Source of the DNA: Oscillospiraceae bacterium | GTDB taxonomy: Bacteria > Bacillota > Clostridia > Oscillospirales > Ruminococcaceae | Direction of reading: 5' to 3' | Assembly: GCA_022835495.1 (NCBI GenBank) | Contig: BQOK01000001.1 | Location: 992,001 to 1,056,000, forward strand | Length of the DNA stretch: 64,000 nt | Shown here: piece after piece, positions 1-7,644 of the stretch | How the letters are laid out: each line of letters starts with the position of its first letter | Position numbering within the stretch: the stretch's first letter is position 1 | Notes under the pieces: model-generated | Database searches by the model: none | What the model was told of the DNA's origin: nothing | Seen by the model: the letters and a program-made list of their open reading frames with translations, nothing else | Translations under genes and position numbers: made by a program

Positions 1-158
1 CCAAGACGAGCCTGGAGGTGCTGGGGCTGCTGAAGCGGAGCGGCCGGCAGTTCCACCAGACCATCGTGATGATCACCCACAACGAGGAGATCGCCCAGAT
101 GGCGGACCGCATCCTGCGCATTGAGGACGGCCGCCTTGTGGGGGGTGAGGGCAGGTGA
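1..158 (+). CDS. ABC transporter ATP-binding protein, C-terminal end (partial)
   Basis: The reading frame is open from the window edge (frame of base 3) to TGA at 156-158. About 51 residues are visible. They contain the switch histidine in VMITHNEEIAQMADRI and the terminal IEDGRL segment, which is the usual ending of LolD/MacB/FtsE-type ATPases that power FtsX-family permeases. The stop overlaps the GTG start of the permease downstream (GTGA), so the two are translationally coupled and are probably one lipoprotein- or peptide-export type transporter. Walker A, Walker B and the signature motif lie outside the window, so substrate class cannot be judged. Confidence 0.85.
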   Translation, partial: KTSLEVLGLLKRSGRQFHQTIVMITHNEEIAQMADRILRIEDGRLVGGEGR

Positions 159-2590
159 AAAACATGGCGCTGGATCGAAACAACAACCGGAACATTGTGG
201 GCCGGCTGGCCCGGCGCGGTGTGCGTGCCGGCCGCCGCACCAGCCTGCTTACCACCCTGACCATTGCCCTGACGGCGGCGCTGGTAACGGCGGCCATTCT
301 GCAGCTCACCGGCACGGTAAACAGCCAGAAGAAGCTGCTGGAGCGCGCCCAGCACGTTATTTATATGAACCTGGACGCGGCGCAGGTACAGGAGCTGGGC
401 GCCGACGGGCGGGTGAGCGAAGCCCTGCGCTACAAATCGGGCGGCGGGGTGGAAGAAAACGGCGTGTTCGTTCAGCCCTGCTATCTTGAGCCGGGCGGCG
501 CGGAGATGGACACCTACAAGCTGGCGGAGGGCCGCGCGCCCGCCGCAATGAACGAGGCGGCGGCGGACAAAGCCATGCTGCGGGCTTACGGGCTGCCGGA
601 GCAGATCGGCACGGAGATCACCGTTCATTTTTTGAACAGCGAGCCGGAGACCTTTACGGTGGTGGGGCTGACCGACCTGGAGGCGGGCGGCGGAAAGCAG
701 AGTCGCTATTCCCTGATCCTTTCGGAGGAGTATGCCGAAAACGGGCCGCAGCTTGCGGGCGAGCCCTGGATGCTGATGGCCCGCATGCGGGGAGGGGCGA
801 ATATGCAGGGCCCCGCGCTGGAGGAGCTGGTCTACAGGGTGGGCGAGGAACACGGCCTGAAGCACCAGAACGTGAACCCCAACAACTATTACATCGACCT
901 GCGCACCATCAAGGCGAACATGGTGATGGGCGGCGTGGGGTTTGCGGCGCTGCTGGCGGCGGTGAGCCTGCTGGTGATCTACAGCGTTTTTTATCTCTCG
1001 GTGGGCGGCCGGGTGCGGCAGTTCGGCCAGCTGCGCACCATCGGCATGACCCAAAAGCAGCTGCGCCGCATGGTGAAGACCGAGGGCTGGCTGCTGTGGG
1101 CCCTGGGCGCGCCGGCCGGCTGCCTGATCGGCACGGCGGCCATGCTGGCGTTCGGGCCCCCGAACGGGTGGACCCCGGCCAGCGGGGCGGTAGCCGTTGC
1201 CGCCGGCCTTGCGGCCTGCGCGGCGGCGGTGCGCCTGGGCATCCAGAAGCCCGCGGCGCTTGCGGCGGCGGCCAGCCCCATTGAGGCGGCGCGCTACCAG
1301 GCGTTTCGGCCAAAGGGGAAGGGCAAAAAGGAAAAAACGCGGGCGGCGCTTGCCTCAAGGCCTTTGACCCCCTGGGGATTGGCCCGGGTCAGCTTTGCCC
1401 GCAACCTGAAAAAGAACCTGCTCACCATCCTTTCCCTGGCGGTGGGGGGCACCCTGTTCATGACCGCCGCCATCTATCTGGAGGGCTGGAACCTGGAAGA
1501 GTACAGCCGGCAGGCGGAGTTTGAAAAGGGCGAATATGTTGTTTACTTTGACTACAACCAGCAAAACAGCCTGGAAAACGGCGCCGCGGAGCTGCAGCTC
1601 AAGGGGTTGATGGGCCCGGAATTTCAGCAGGCCCTGCGGCAGGTGCCCGGGGTGGAGGCGGTGACCGCCTCTCACGGGGTGACGGCAAAGCTGCGCTGGG
1701 GGGATGTGGACGACCGGGATGCCCTGATGCCCATTGGGCCGGAAGCGGAACCCACCCTGCTGAAAAACCTGGAGGACGGCACGGGGGCTTATGCCGAGCT
1801 GGAGCGCACCGGCGGCCTGTATGTGGGTATGAGCGGCATGTGGAGAGAGCTGTTTGGAAAAGCCCCCCAGGCGGGGGACGAGATTGAGGTCACCTACTAC
1901 AACGGCGAGCTGCGCACGGTCACCCTGCCTGTGGTGGGGGTCGGCGGCAACGGGGTGCGGGACGACGACCCGTCGATGAGCGGCCTGTTCATCAGCCAGG
2001 GCACCGCCCAGAAGCTGTTCGGGGATATGGACACCACCGACAGCCTGACGGTGACCATGGCGGGCCACAGCCACACCGCCGAGGACGACGCGAACATGCA
2101 GGCCTTTATGAGCGCCTACCCGCAGCTGCGGCTCTCGTGCTTTAACGAGCACATGGAGGCGAGCGTTTCGATTTACGCCACACTGCGGGGCACATGCATG
2201 GGGCTTGCGGGCTTTATCATCCTGTTCAGCATGATCAACCTGCTGAACACCCTGCTCTCGACCCTGATGACCCGGCGGCAGGAGCTGGCGATGCTGGCCG
2301 CCCTGGGCATGACCCGCCGCCAGCAGCAGGCCATGCTGCAATGGGAAAACCTGTGGATGACCGTGATCAACCTGGCGGCCACCGCCGCTTTGGGCACGCT
2401 GAGCGGCTGGGGGCTGTGCAGGCTGATGGATCGCCTGGGCGCGCACTATATCACCTTCAGCTTCCCGGCGCTGTGGTTTGCCGCCTATGCGGTGATCTCG
2501 CTGGCGGCGCCGGCGCTCATCAGCGCATTGTGCCTGCGCAGCTTTACAAAAGAAAGCCTTACCGAGCGGCTGCGCGCGGCGGAGGACTGA
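155..2590 (+). CDS. FtsX-like ABC transporter permease
   Basis: Membrane subunit of about 811 residues, of the size and layout of MacB/FtsX permeases. There is one N-terminal membrane segment near residues 30-50, a large extracytoplasmic domain to about 250, and a first FtsX-type membrane block at about 253-362. A further helix lies at 420-443, followed by a second extracytoplasmic domain and a second FtsX block at about 682-793. The duplicated FtsX domains match the two-repeat family common in Firmicutes, often linked to peptide or antibiotic resistance (BceB-like) or lipoprotein export; the substrate is not evident. The start is the GTG overlapping the ATPase stop; ATG at 164 is an in-frame alternative. 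It is the last gene of its operon. Confidence 0.85.
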   Translation: MKNMALDRNNNRNIVGRLARRGVRAGRRTSLLTTLTIALTAALVTAAILQLTGTVNSQKKLLERAQHVIYMNLDAAQVQELGADGRVSEALRYKSGGGVEENGVFVQPCYLEPGGAEMDTYKLAEGRAPAAMNEAAADKAMLRAYGLPEQIGTEITVHFLNSEPETFTVVGLTDLEAGGGKQSRYSLILSEEYAENGPQLAGEPWMLMARMRGGANMQGPALEELVYRVGEEHGLKHQNVNPNNYYIDLRTIKANMVMGGVGFAALLAAVSLLVIYSVFYLSVGGRVRQFGQLRTIGMTQKQLRRMVKTEGWLLWALGAPAGCLIGTAAMLAFGPPNGWTPASGAVAVAAGLAACAAAVRLGIQKPAALAAAASPIEAARYQAFRPKGKGKKEKTRAALASRPLTPWGLARVSFARNLKKNLLTILSLAVGGTLFMTAAIYLEGWNLEEYSRQAEFEKGEYVVYFDYNQQNSLENGAAELQLKGLMGPEFQQALRQVPGVEAVTASHGVTAKLRWGDVDDRDALMPIGPEAEPTLLKNLEDGTGAYAELERTGGLYVGMSGMWRELFGKAPQAGDEIEVTYYNGELRTVTLPVVGVGGNGVRDDDPSMSGLFISQGTAQKLFGDMDTTDSLTVTMAGHSHTAEDDANMQAFMSAYPQLRLSCFNEHMEASVSIYATLRGTCMGLAGFIILFSMINLLNTLLSTLMTRRQELAMLAALGMTRRQQQAMLQWENLWMTVINLAATAALGTLSGWGLCRLMDRLGAHYITFSFPALWFAAYAVISLAAPALISALCLRSFTKESLTERLRAAED

Positions 2591-2607
2591 CCGCACTTGA
2601 AAAAGAG

Positions 2608-2647
2608 ACCGCCCCCGCACCGGCTTTTGCGCCGGTGCGGGGGCGGC
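2608..2647 (-). terminator. Intrinsic terminator between convergent genes
   Basis: A 17-base G+C-rich stem (2608-2624 with 2631-2647) closes a short loop. Leftwards on the minus strand it is followed by TCTCTTTTT, so it best serves the M32 carboxypeptidase gene. On the plus strand only a poor T tract follows, though the stem could still slow transcription from the permease. Confidence 0.8.
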
Positions 2648-2686
2648 TCTGTTAAAAAAGGCGGGTGCGGGAAAAGTGCTTTTACA

Positions 2687-4177
2687 TTACAATTCGTATA
2701 TTTTTGAGTATTTTTCCACCAGATAATCGGTGTAATAGTGGGGGTCAAAGGGAGCGCCGCAGGCGTTCTGCAAAAGCCAGGCGGGGCTTTTTTCCTTGCC
2801 GTACTGCCAGATGCGGTCTTCGAGCCATGCATTGATGGTGGCGAACTGACCGGCTTCCAGCAGGGCGTCCACATCCAGCTCGGAGCGCATTTTTGCCATG
2901 ATCTGGGCGCCGTAGGCCGTGCCCAGGGCATAGCTGGGGAAGTAGCCGAGATCGCCGCAGGCCCAGTGAATGTCCTGCAGAACGCCCTGGGCGTCGCAGG
3001 GGACCTCCACGCCCAAAAGCTCCTTCATCTGATCGTTCCAGGCGGCGGGCAGATCGGCCACCGCCAGGCTGCCGCTCAGAAGGCGCTTTTCCAGCTCGTA
3101 GCGCACCATCACGTGCAGGCAATAGGTCACCTCGTCGGCCTCGGTGCGGATGAGGCTGGGGCGGCACTGGTTGACGGCCTTGTAGAACTGCTCGGCGCTC
3201 ACGCCGGCCAGCTGGGCGGGGAACAGCCTTGTGAGCTCGGGCCAGATGCAGCGGATGAAGGGCAGGCTGCGGCCGAGATAGTTTTCGTACAGGCGGCTCT
3301 GGCTCTCGTGCAGGCCCATGGTGGCCCCGCCGGAAAGGCAGGTGTAGGCCAGGCGGTCGGCAATGTGCAGTTCGTACAAGGCGTGGCCGCCCTCGTGGAT
3401 GACCGAGTACATGCTGCTGGCGAGGTCGTTTTCATGGTAGTGGGTGGTGATGCGCACATCGCCTTTGTAGAGCTCGTTGGTAAAGGGGTGCTCGCTCTCG
3501 CCCAACTGGCAGTGGCCGGGATCAAGCCCCAGCAGCCCCATCAGGTAGGCGGAGAGGCGGCGCTGCGCCTCCAGCGGCCAGGTGTTCTGCAAAAAGGCGG
3601 CCGCGGGGGCTTTGCCCTCGGTGACGATGCGCCGCACCAGCGGCTGGATGGTGCGCTTGAGCTGGGCGAAAAATTCGTCGCACTGGGCCATGGACAGGCC
3701 CTTTTCAAACTGGTCGAGCCAGACGTCGTAAGGCGCTTTTTGCGGGTCGAAGTAAGCGGCAAAGCGGCGGCGGGCCGCAACGATCTGCCCGAGCCAGGGC
3801 GCGAAGAGCGAGAAGTCGCTGGCGGCCTTGGCCTTTTCCCAGGCATTCTGCGCCTGGTTCGTGAGCTTGGCAAAGGCCGCGTACTCGGCCGCGGGGATAC
3901 GGCTGAGCTGGTCGTACTGCTTTTGCAGCTCGGCGAGTTCGGCGGCCTGCTGGGGGGTGAGCTCCCCCTGGCGGGCGCTTTCCAGCAGGGCGGGAAGGGC
4001 GGGGTCGGCGATCAGGGCGTACTGCGAGGCGCTGAGCACCTCGAGCGCTTCGCCCCGGCCGGCGTACCCCTCGCTGGGGGCAACGGTCTGGGCGTCGTAA
4101 TCGATCAGGTTCAGGGCATATTGCAGCGCGTACATCTGCTTTTGCAGCGCCTGCAGCCGGTTCATGGCATCGTTCAT
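2687..4177 (-). CDS. Metallocarboxypeptidase, M32 family (carboxypeptidase Taq type)
   Basis: Cytoplasmic zinc carboxypeptidase of 496 residues, the usual length for family M32 (about 500). The zinc motif HEGGH lies near residue 262 and is followed by the family hallmark GLHESQSRLYEN near 290, which carries the third ligand. No signal peptide is seen. The frame is open further upstream, but the ATG at 4177 is preceded at good spacing by GGAGGT and the residues beyond it do not look coding, so that start was chosen. The enzyme removes C-terminal residues from peptides and is probably part of peptide catabolism. It is monocistronic, with its own promoter at 4257-4285. Confidence 0.93.
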   Translation of the reverse strand: MNDAMNRLQALQKQMYALQYALNLIDYDAQTVAPSEGYAGRGEALEVLSASQYALIADPALPALLESARQGELTPQQAAELAELQKQYDQLSRIPAAEYAAFAKLTNQAQNAWEKAKAASDFSLFAPWLGQIVAARRRFAAYFDPQKAPYDVWLDQFEKGLSMAQCDEFFAQLKRTIQPLVRRIVTEGKAPAAAFLQNTWPLEAQRRLSAYLMGLLGLDPGHCQLGESEHPFTNELYKGDVRITTHYHENDLASSMYSVIHEGGHALYELHIADRLAYTCLSGGATMGLHESQSRLYENYLGRSLPFIRCIWPELTRLFPAQLAGVSAEQFYKAVNQCRPSLIRTEADEVTYCLHVMVRYELEKRLLSGSLAVADLPAAWNDQMKELLGVEVPCDAQGVLQDIHWACGDLGYFPSYALGTAYGAQIMAKMRSELDVDALLEAGQFATINAWLEDRIWQYGKEKSPAWLLQNACGAPFDPHYYTDYLVEKYSKIYEL

Positions 4178-4256
4178 AAAAACCTCCGAAAAATGATAAA
4201 ATATCTCGTTCCCGCTTTTAAGCTTCAAAGAAACGGTGATAACTGCGTTAATGATT

Positions 4257-4285
4257 ATTATACCCCTTTTGTACCGATCTGCCAA
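4257..4285 (-). promoter_or_regulatory. Sigma-A-type promoter of the M32 carboxypeptidase gene
   Basis: On the minus strand TTGGCA (4285-4280) and a perfect TATAAT (4262-4257) are separated by 17 bases, about 80 bases upstream of the ATG at 4177. Confidence 0.7.
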
Positions 4286-4462
4286 CCTGGCCACAGCGGG
4301 TCAGGGCGTTTTGCAGAACTGGGCGCCGAGCAGGCCCAGCGGGAGGGACACAGCGCCGATCAGGGAAATAAAGCGCTTGTACTGCACACCGGGAAGATGC
4401 CCAGGGCACCGGCAAAGGCAAGGATCGGCGAAGCCGGATGCTTTGGAAGATGGCAGTTTCGT

Positions 4463-4491
4463 TTGCTTTTTAAACGAAAATGTACTATATT
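4463..4491 (+). promoter_or_regulatory. Promoter of the glycosyltransferase gene
   Basis: TTGCTT, a 17-base spacer and TATATT end 30 bases before the ATG at 4522. The intervening bases hold the ribosome site AGGAGGG. Confidence 0.6.
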
Positions 4492-4521
4492 TGAATCAGG
4501 AAACAGCAGGAGGGAAAACGA

Positions 4522-5364
4522 ATGGAGCAGCCGCTTGTAAGTGTGATCGTGCCGGTGTACAACGCCAGCAGCCACGTGGCCCGGTGCCTGGAGAGCATCC
4601 GCAAGCAGACCTATAAAAACCTGGAGATCATTGTGGTGAACGACGGCAGCCAGGACGCCAGCCTGCCGGTGTGCCAGATGTTTGCGCGGGTGGACGAGCG
4701 CATTGTGCTGATCGACCAGGCCAACAGCGGGGTTTCGGCCACCCGCAACCTGGCGATCGGGATGGCCAAGGGCAAGTATTTGCAGTTTGTGGACAGCGAC
4801 GATTATCTGGACCCCAACGCCACCCAGCTGATGGTGGACAAAGCCGAGGGGAACCAGGCGGATATGGTGATCGCCCATTACTTCCGGGTAGAACGGGTGC
4901 TTGTGCCCCCCGCCAAGGAGGGCGCGGAGCCGCAGGAGCGGGAGGTGATCGACCGGTACGGGTTTTTGAGCGAGGGCTTTTACAGCAAGGTGGATTTTGC
5001 CAAAAACCTGATGCAGGAGCCCGCGAGCTTTTATTACGGCGTGATGTGGAACAAGCTTTACCGGCGCGATATTGTGCATATCCACGCCATCCGGTGCAGT
5101 GAGGAGCTGACCTGGAGCGAGGATTTGCTGTTCAATTTGGAATACATCCGCTACGCGGCGCGGTTTTACGCGCTGGAAACGCCGATCTATTATTACGTGC
5201 AGAACCCGCAGAGCATCACGGCCACCAAATTGAACCTGCGAAACACCATTACCACCAAGGCGAGCCTTTTTGCCTATTACAAGGAACTATACGAGGATAT
5301 GGGCCTGTATGAGCAGAACAAGCTGCAGATTTTTAAATACCTGGTTTCCACCGCGGAGGCGTAA
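4522..5364 (+). CDS. Glycosyltransferase family 2
   Basis: Protein of 280 residues with a GT-A fold. It begins PLVSVIVPVYNAS, the canonical nucleotide-sugar binding start, followed by VVNDGSQD near residue 40 and the metal-binding FVDSDDYLD near 88-96. LTWSEDLLF near 195-203 matches the ED acceptor-site region of WcaA/EpsJ-like enzymes. No membrane segment is seen, so it is probably peripheral on the inner face. It likely adds one sugar to a cell-wall polysaccharide, exopolysaccharide or glycolipid; donor and acceptor cannot be read. It stands alone with its own promoter, outside any polysaccharide cluster, and is followed by a strong hairpin shared with the convergent transporter gene. Confidence 0.9.
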   Translation: MEQPLVSVIVPVYNASSHVARCLESIRKQTYKNLEIIVVNDGSQDASLPVCQMFARVDERIVLIDQANSGVSATRNLAIGMAKGKYLQFVDSDDYLDPNATQLMVDKAEGNQADMVIAHYFRVERVLVPPAKEGAEPQEREVIDRYGFLSEGFYSKVDFAKNLMQEPASFYYGVMWNKLYRRDIVHIHAIRCSEELTWSEDLLFNLEYIRYAARFYALETPIYYYVQNPQSITATKLNLRNTITTKASLFAYYKELYEDMGLYEQNKLQIFKYLVSTAEA

Positions 5365-5375
5365 AGAAGCAAAAC

Positions 5376-5412
5376 AAGGGGCGGGGCCCGGCATTGCCGG
5401 GCCCCGCCCCTT
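5376..5412. terminator. Shared bidirectional terminator
   Basis: A perfect 17-base-pair G+C-rich stem (5376-5392 with 5396-5412) with a 3-base loop lies between two convergent genes. The T-rich tail is better on the minus strand (GTTTTGCTTC). Confidence 0.75.
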
Positions 5413-5446
5413 GCTGTATTGCTGTGACGCCTTTGGGAACAAAGGC

Positions 5447-6340
5447 CTATTCCATGCCCAGGATGGCGATGCCCGCCACGGCAAGGCCGATGACCGCGTA
5501 ATACTTCCAGCTGAGCTTTTCTTTGAGGAAAATGCGGCTCCACAGCACGCTGAACACGCAGTAGCTGCTGATGAGCGGCGCCGCCACCACGGCGTTGCCC
5601 CCGATGGCGAAGATGTAGGTGAACTGGCCCGCGGTTTCTACCAGGGCGGCGGCGAACTTGGGCTTTTCGTCCCACAGGCGGAAGCGCTGCTTTTTGACGA
5701 CGACCACATAAATGAACGCGCACACCGCCATGAACAGGAAGGTGAACTCGTAGGCGATGTTGGCCTGCTCCTCGGCGATGCGGGTGTCCAGCAGAAGGGC
5801 GTCGGCAAAGGTGCCCAGGCCGTCGATGATGCAGTAGAGGATGGGGAACAGGATGGCCCACACGCTTTTTTGGTATTTTATCAGATTCTTTTCCTGGCGC
5901 TCGGCCCGCTCGGCGTCGCCCTGCCGCTTTTCCAGCAGCGAGAGCAGCAGAACGGCCAGGCAGATCAGCGCCACGGCGGCCAGCTGCAGGCCGGTCATGG
6001 CCTGCTTTAAAAATACGAAGCACAGCACCGCGGCCACGGCGCCGGAGGAGTTGCAGATGGGGCTGGAAACCGACAGTTCAATGTACCGCAGCCCCGCATA
6101 CCCCAGGATCATGGCCAGGATGTACAGCAGCGAGGCGGGCAGGTAGGTGAGAATATCGCCAAAGGCGAAAGGGGTGCCCGTGGCGACCATGTAAATGCCG
6201 TGCAGGCCCATCACGGCACCCACGGCGATGATCATTTTCCAGTGGCTGTAAGTATCGCTGGGTTTGGAACCCATTTTCGAGAACAGGTCCGAGCCGCTCC
6301 AGAATAAAATTGAAAACAGGGAAAAAACAAACCAGGTCAT
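5447..6340 (-). CDS. EamA/DMT-superfamily transporter
   Basis: Integral membrane protein of 297 residues with about ten hydrophobic segments in two EamA-like halves, separated by a charged cytoplasmic stretch near residues 137-155. The second half ends in the EKLSWKYYAVIGLAVAG pattern typical of the last two helices. Members export or import small metabolites such as amino acids, amines or nucleosides; the sequence alone does not show which. The gene is monocistronic. Its probable promoter (6563-6591) lies about 220 bases upstream, leaving a long structured leader, which suggests control at the RNA level. The start codon is an ATG with a modest AAGGAAG ribosome site. Confidence 0.85.
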   Translation of the reverse strand: MTWFVFSLFSILFWSGSDLFSKMGSKPSDTYSHWKMIIAVGAVMGLHGIYMVATGTPFAFGDILTYLPASLLYILAMILGYAGLRYIELSVSSPICNSSGAVAAVLCFVFLKQAMTGLQLAAVALICLAVLLLSLLEKRQGDAERAERQEKNLIKYQKSVWAILFPILYCIIDGLGTFADALLLDTRIAEEQANIAYEFTFLFMAVCAFIYVVVVKKQRFRLWDEKPKFAAALVETAGQFTYIFAIGGNAVVAAPLISSYCVFSVLWSRIFLKEKLSWKYYAVIGLAVAGIAILGME

Positions 6341-6562
6341 GCTTCAAACTTCCTTTTCTTTAATTTTTAAACAGGGTTTGAAGCGGCGCCGGGGGCGGCC
6401 TGCGGGGAAAACGATGGGCCACACTGCTCCAGCAGTGGGCGGACATATGCGCGTGTACCGTGGGAATACGGTGCGCGTTCGGCATAAAGCAGACCTTCCT
6501 TTCCGGCCCAAGGGCGCTGGTTTTGCCCTGCGCGGGCGGGTGTGCCGCGCAAAGAACGATTC
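6341..6562 (-). promoter_or_regulatory. Long hairpin-rich 5' leader of the EamA transporter gene
   Basis: The minus-strand transcript from 6562 to the ATG would be about 220 bases. It includes a stem CACTGCT/AGCAGTG (about 6422-6438), another pairing ACCGT with ACGGT (about 6456-6471) flanked by GCGC/GCGC, and G+C-rich arms near 6500-6550. I do not recognise a known riboswitch consensus. An unlisted riboswitch or a protein-binding leader is possible; so is chance pairing in G+C-rich DNA. Confidence 0.4.
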
Positions 6563-6591
6563 ATTCTAGCACAAAAGGCCGCCCTGCGCAA
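6563..6591 (-). promoter_or_regulatory. Promoter of the EamA transporter gene
   Basis: On the minus strand TTGCGC (6591-6586), a 17-base spacer and TAGAAT (6568-6563). The same -35 variant TTGCGC is used before the small gene at 12635. Between 6592 and 6697 nothing further was seen. Confidence 0.5.
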
Positions 6592-6697
6592 GGCCGGAGG
6601 GGAAATGGCCCTTTTATGGACTTTGAAAGCAAATGCAAGTATAGAAAATCATTTGAAGGAATGGGCATGAAGAAAAAGTATCATTCTAAAAATATTT

Positions 6698-6740
6698 AAA
6701 ATAAAAGCCTTTGAGTTCTGATACTCAAAGGCTTTTATTT
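6698..6740. terminator. Bidirectional intrinsic terminator
   Basis: A perfect 18-base stem (6698-6716 with 6723-6740) has A-rich and T-rich flanks on both sides. It contains the stop codon of the XRE regulator, so the hairpin forms from the last codons of that gene. Confidence 0.85.
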
Positions 6741-7058
6741 TAGAGAAGAAATGACACTTTCAAAGATATCCACTGCTTGTTTTCTTTTGGTAACATCAAG
6801 GGCTTGTAGTTTTCGAATAATATCATTGCTCTTGGCTTCGTAACCTACAATCAAGCTATCTTGAAGAACGTCATCAGCCGATGCAGTTAAAGTATTGAGT
6901 ATCAGAATGAACGTTTCCAACTTCGGTACTTTATCACCACGTTCAATATCGGCCAGATACCGTGTGCTGATGCCAATTTGTTCTGCACAATCTTTAAGGC
7001 TCCAACCACACTTGGCTCTATATGACCTTAGTTTCTTACCAAGGCTTTTGGCATCCAT
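6735..7058 (-). CDS. XRE-family transcriptional regulator
   Basis: Small DNA-binding protein of 107 residues. An HTH_3 domain covers about residues 5-62, with the recognition region WSLKDCAEQIGISTRYLADIER followed by KVPKLETFILILNTL, the usual XRE helix 4-5. The C-terminal 45 residues are helical and probably mediate dimerisation. ATG at 7058 is chosen over an in-frame GTG at 7067 because AGGCGG stands at proper spacing before it. The gene diverges from the AbrB gene at 7239 and shares an AT-rich control region with it. Base composition is much lower in G+C than the neighbours, suggesting recent acquisition. Confidence 0.88.
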   Translation of the reverse strand: MDAKSLGKKLRSYRAKCGWSLKDCAEQIGISTRYLADIERGDKVPKLETFILILNTLTASADDVLQDSLIVGYEAKSNDIIRKLQALDVTKRKQAVDIFESVISSLK

Positions 7059-7157
7059 AAAGATCACCGCCTATCCAGGGATATTTTCTACTTATAGCAT
7101 ACAGTTTATTCGAATCCTACAAAATGATCTATTAATAGAAAAGTCCCTTAATAGGGG

Positions 7158-7186
7158 TTGAACTCGACAAAAATATGTGCTAACAT
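7158..7186 (+). promoter_or_regulatory. Promoter of the AbrB-family gene
   Basis: TTGAAC, a 17-base spacer and TAACAT. The ribosome site (AGAGGGCGGGAG, with GGGAG near 7225) and ATG 7239 follow. It lies in the gap shared with the divergent XRE gene. Confidence 0.6.
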
Positions 7187-7238
7187 AGGAACGGGAAATT
7201 GGGAGTTCCAATAATTAAAGAGGGCGGGAGAGAGAAAC

Positions 7239-7502
7239 ATGGTCAAATCAACCGGCATCATCAGAAAAGTGGACGAGTTGGGGCGTGTAGTACTTCCGAT
7301 TGGGACAAGGCGAGCTTTTGATATAGACGAAAAAGACAGCCTTGAAATCCTGGTCGACAGGGATAACGGGCACATTATCTTGAAGAAAGCGACTAAGATG
7401 TGCCTGAAATGCGGAGCAACAGAGGATTTGAAAGAACTTAAGCCAGGCTGCTATCTTTGCGATGCCTGCATTAAAGAATTAAAACAGGACAATCGGCAAT
7501 AA
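7239..7502 (+). CDS. AbrB/SpoVT-type regulator with C-terminal zinc knuckle
   Basis: Protein of 87 residues. Residues 1-50 form the swapped-hairpin AbrB domain (KSTGIIRKVDELGRVVLP, then EILVDRDNGHIILKK), which binds DNA as a dimer. Residues 53-78 hold two CxxC pairs (CLKC and CDAC) about 20 residues apart, a likely zinc-ribbon tail. This two-part form recurs in Clostridia as a transition-state type regulator. It diverges from an XRE gene and lies on an AT-rich island, so the pair may be a small acquired regulatory module. A strong terminator follows at once. Confidence 0.9.
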   Translation: MVKSTGIIRKVDELGRVVLPIGTRRAFDIDEKDSLEILVDRDNGHIILKKATKMCLKCGATEDLKELKPGCYLCDACIKELKQDNRQ

Positions 7503-7504
7503 GA

Positions 7505-7542
7505 AAGAGAGCGCAACTTAAATCAGCTGCGCTCTCTTTTTG
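7505..7542 (+). terminator. Intrinsic terminator of the AbrB gene
   Basis: A 12-base stem AAAGAGAGCGCA/TGCGCTCTCTTT is followed by a run of T, starting 3 bases after the stop codon. Confidence 0.85.
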
Positions 7543-7644
7543 TGCGTTTCGACAAAGGGTTTGGGGAATAGGACGAAAACAACAACAATCTAAAAAGGAT
7601 GGAATAAGGCCCGCTTCAAGAATCCCCGCCCAGGGGGCCTGGGA

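Larger units (their letters stand above)
4178..4521. other. Intergenic region with divergent promoters
   Basis: These 344 bases hold a minus-strand promoter for the carboxypeptidase (4257-4285) and a plus-strand promoter for the glycosyltransferase (4463-4491). Nothing else coding or clearly structured was seen. Confidence 0.6.

Noticed and set aside
1355-2620. Long open frame on the minus strand opposite the FtsX permease
   Set aside because: Composition is Gln/His/Arg-rich as expected for the antisense of G+C-rich codons; no ribosome site or domain.
2738-4540. 600-codon open frame opposite the M32 carboxypeptidase
   Set aside because: Antisense shadow; the minus strand has a full zinc peptidase with ribosome site and promoter.
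6460-6699. 79-codon plus-strand open frame antisense to the EamA leader
   Set aside because: No ribosome site or recognisable protein; overlaps the leader and promoter on the other strand.
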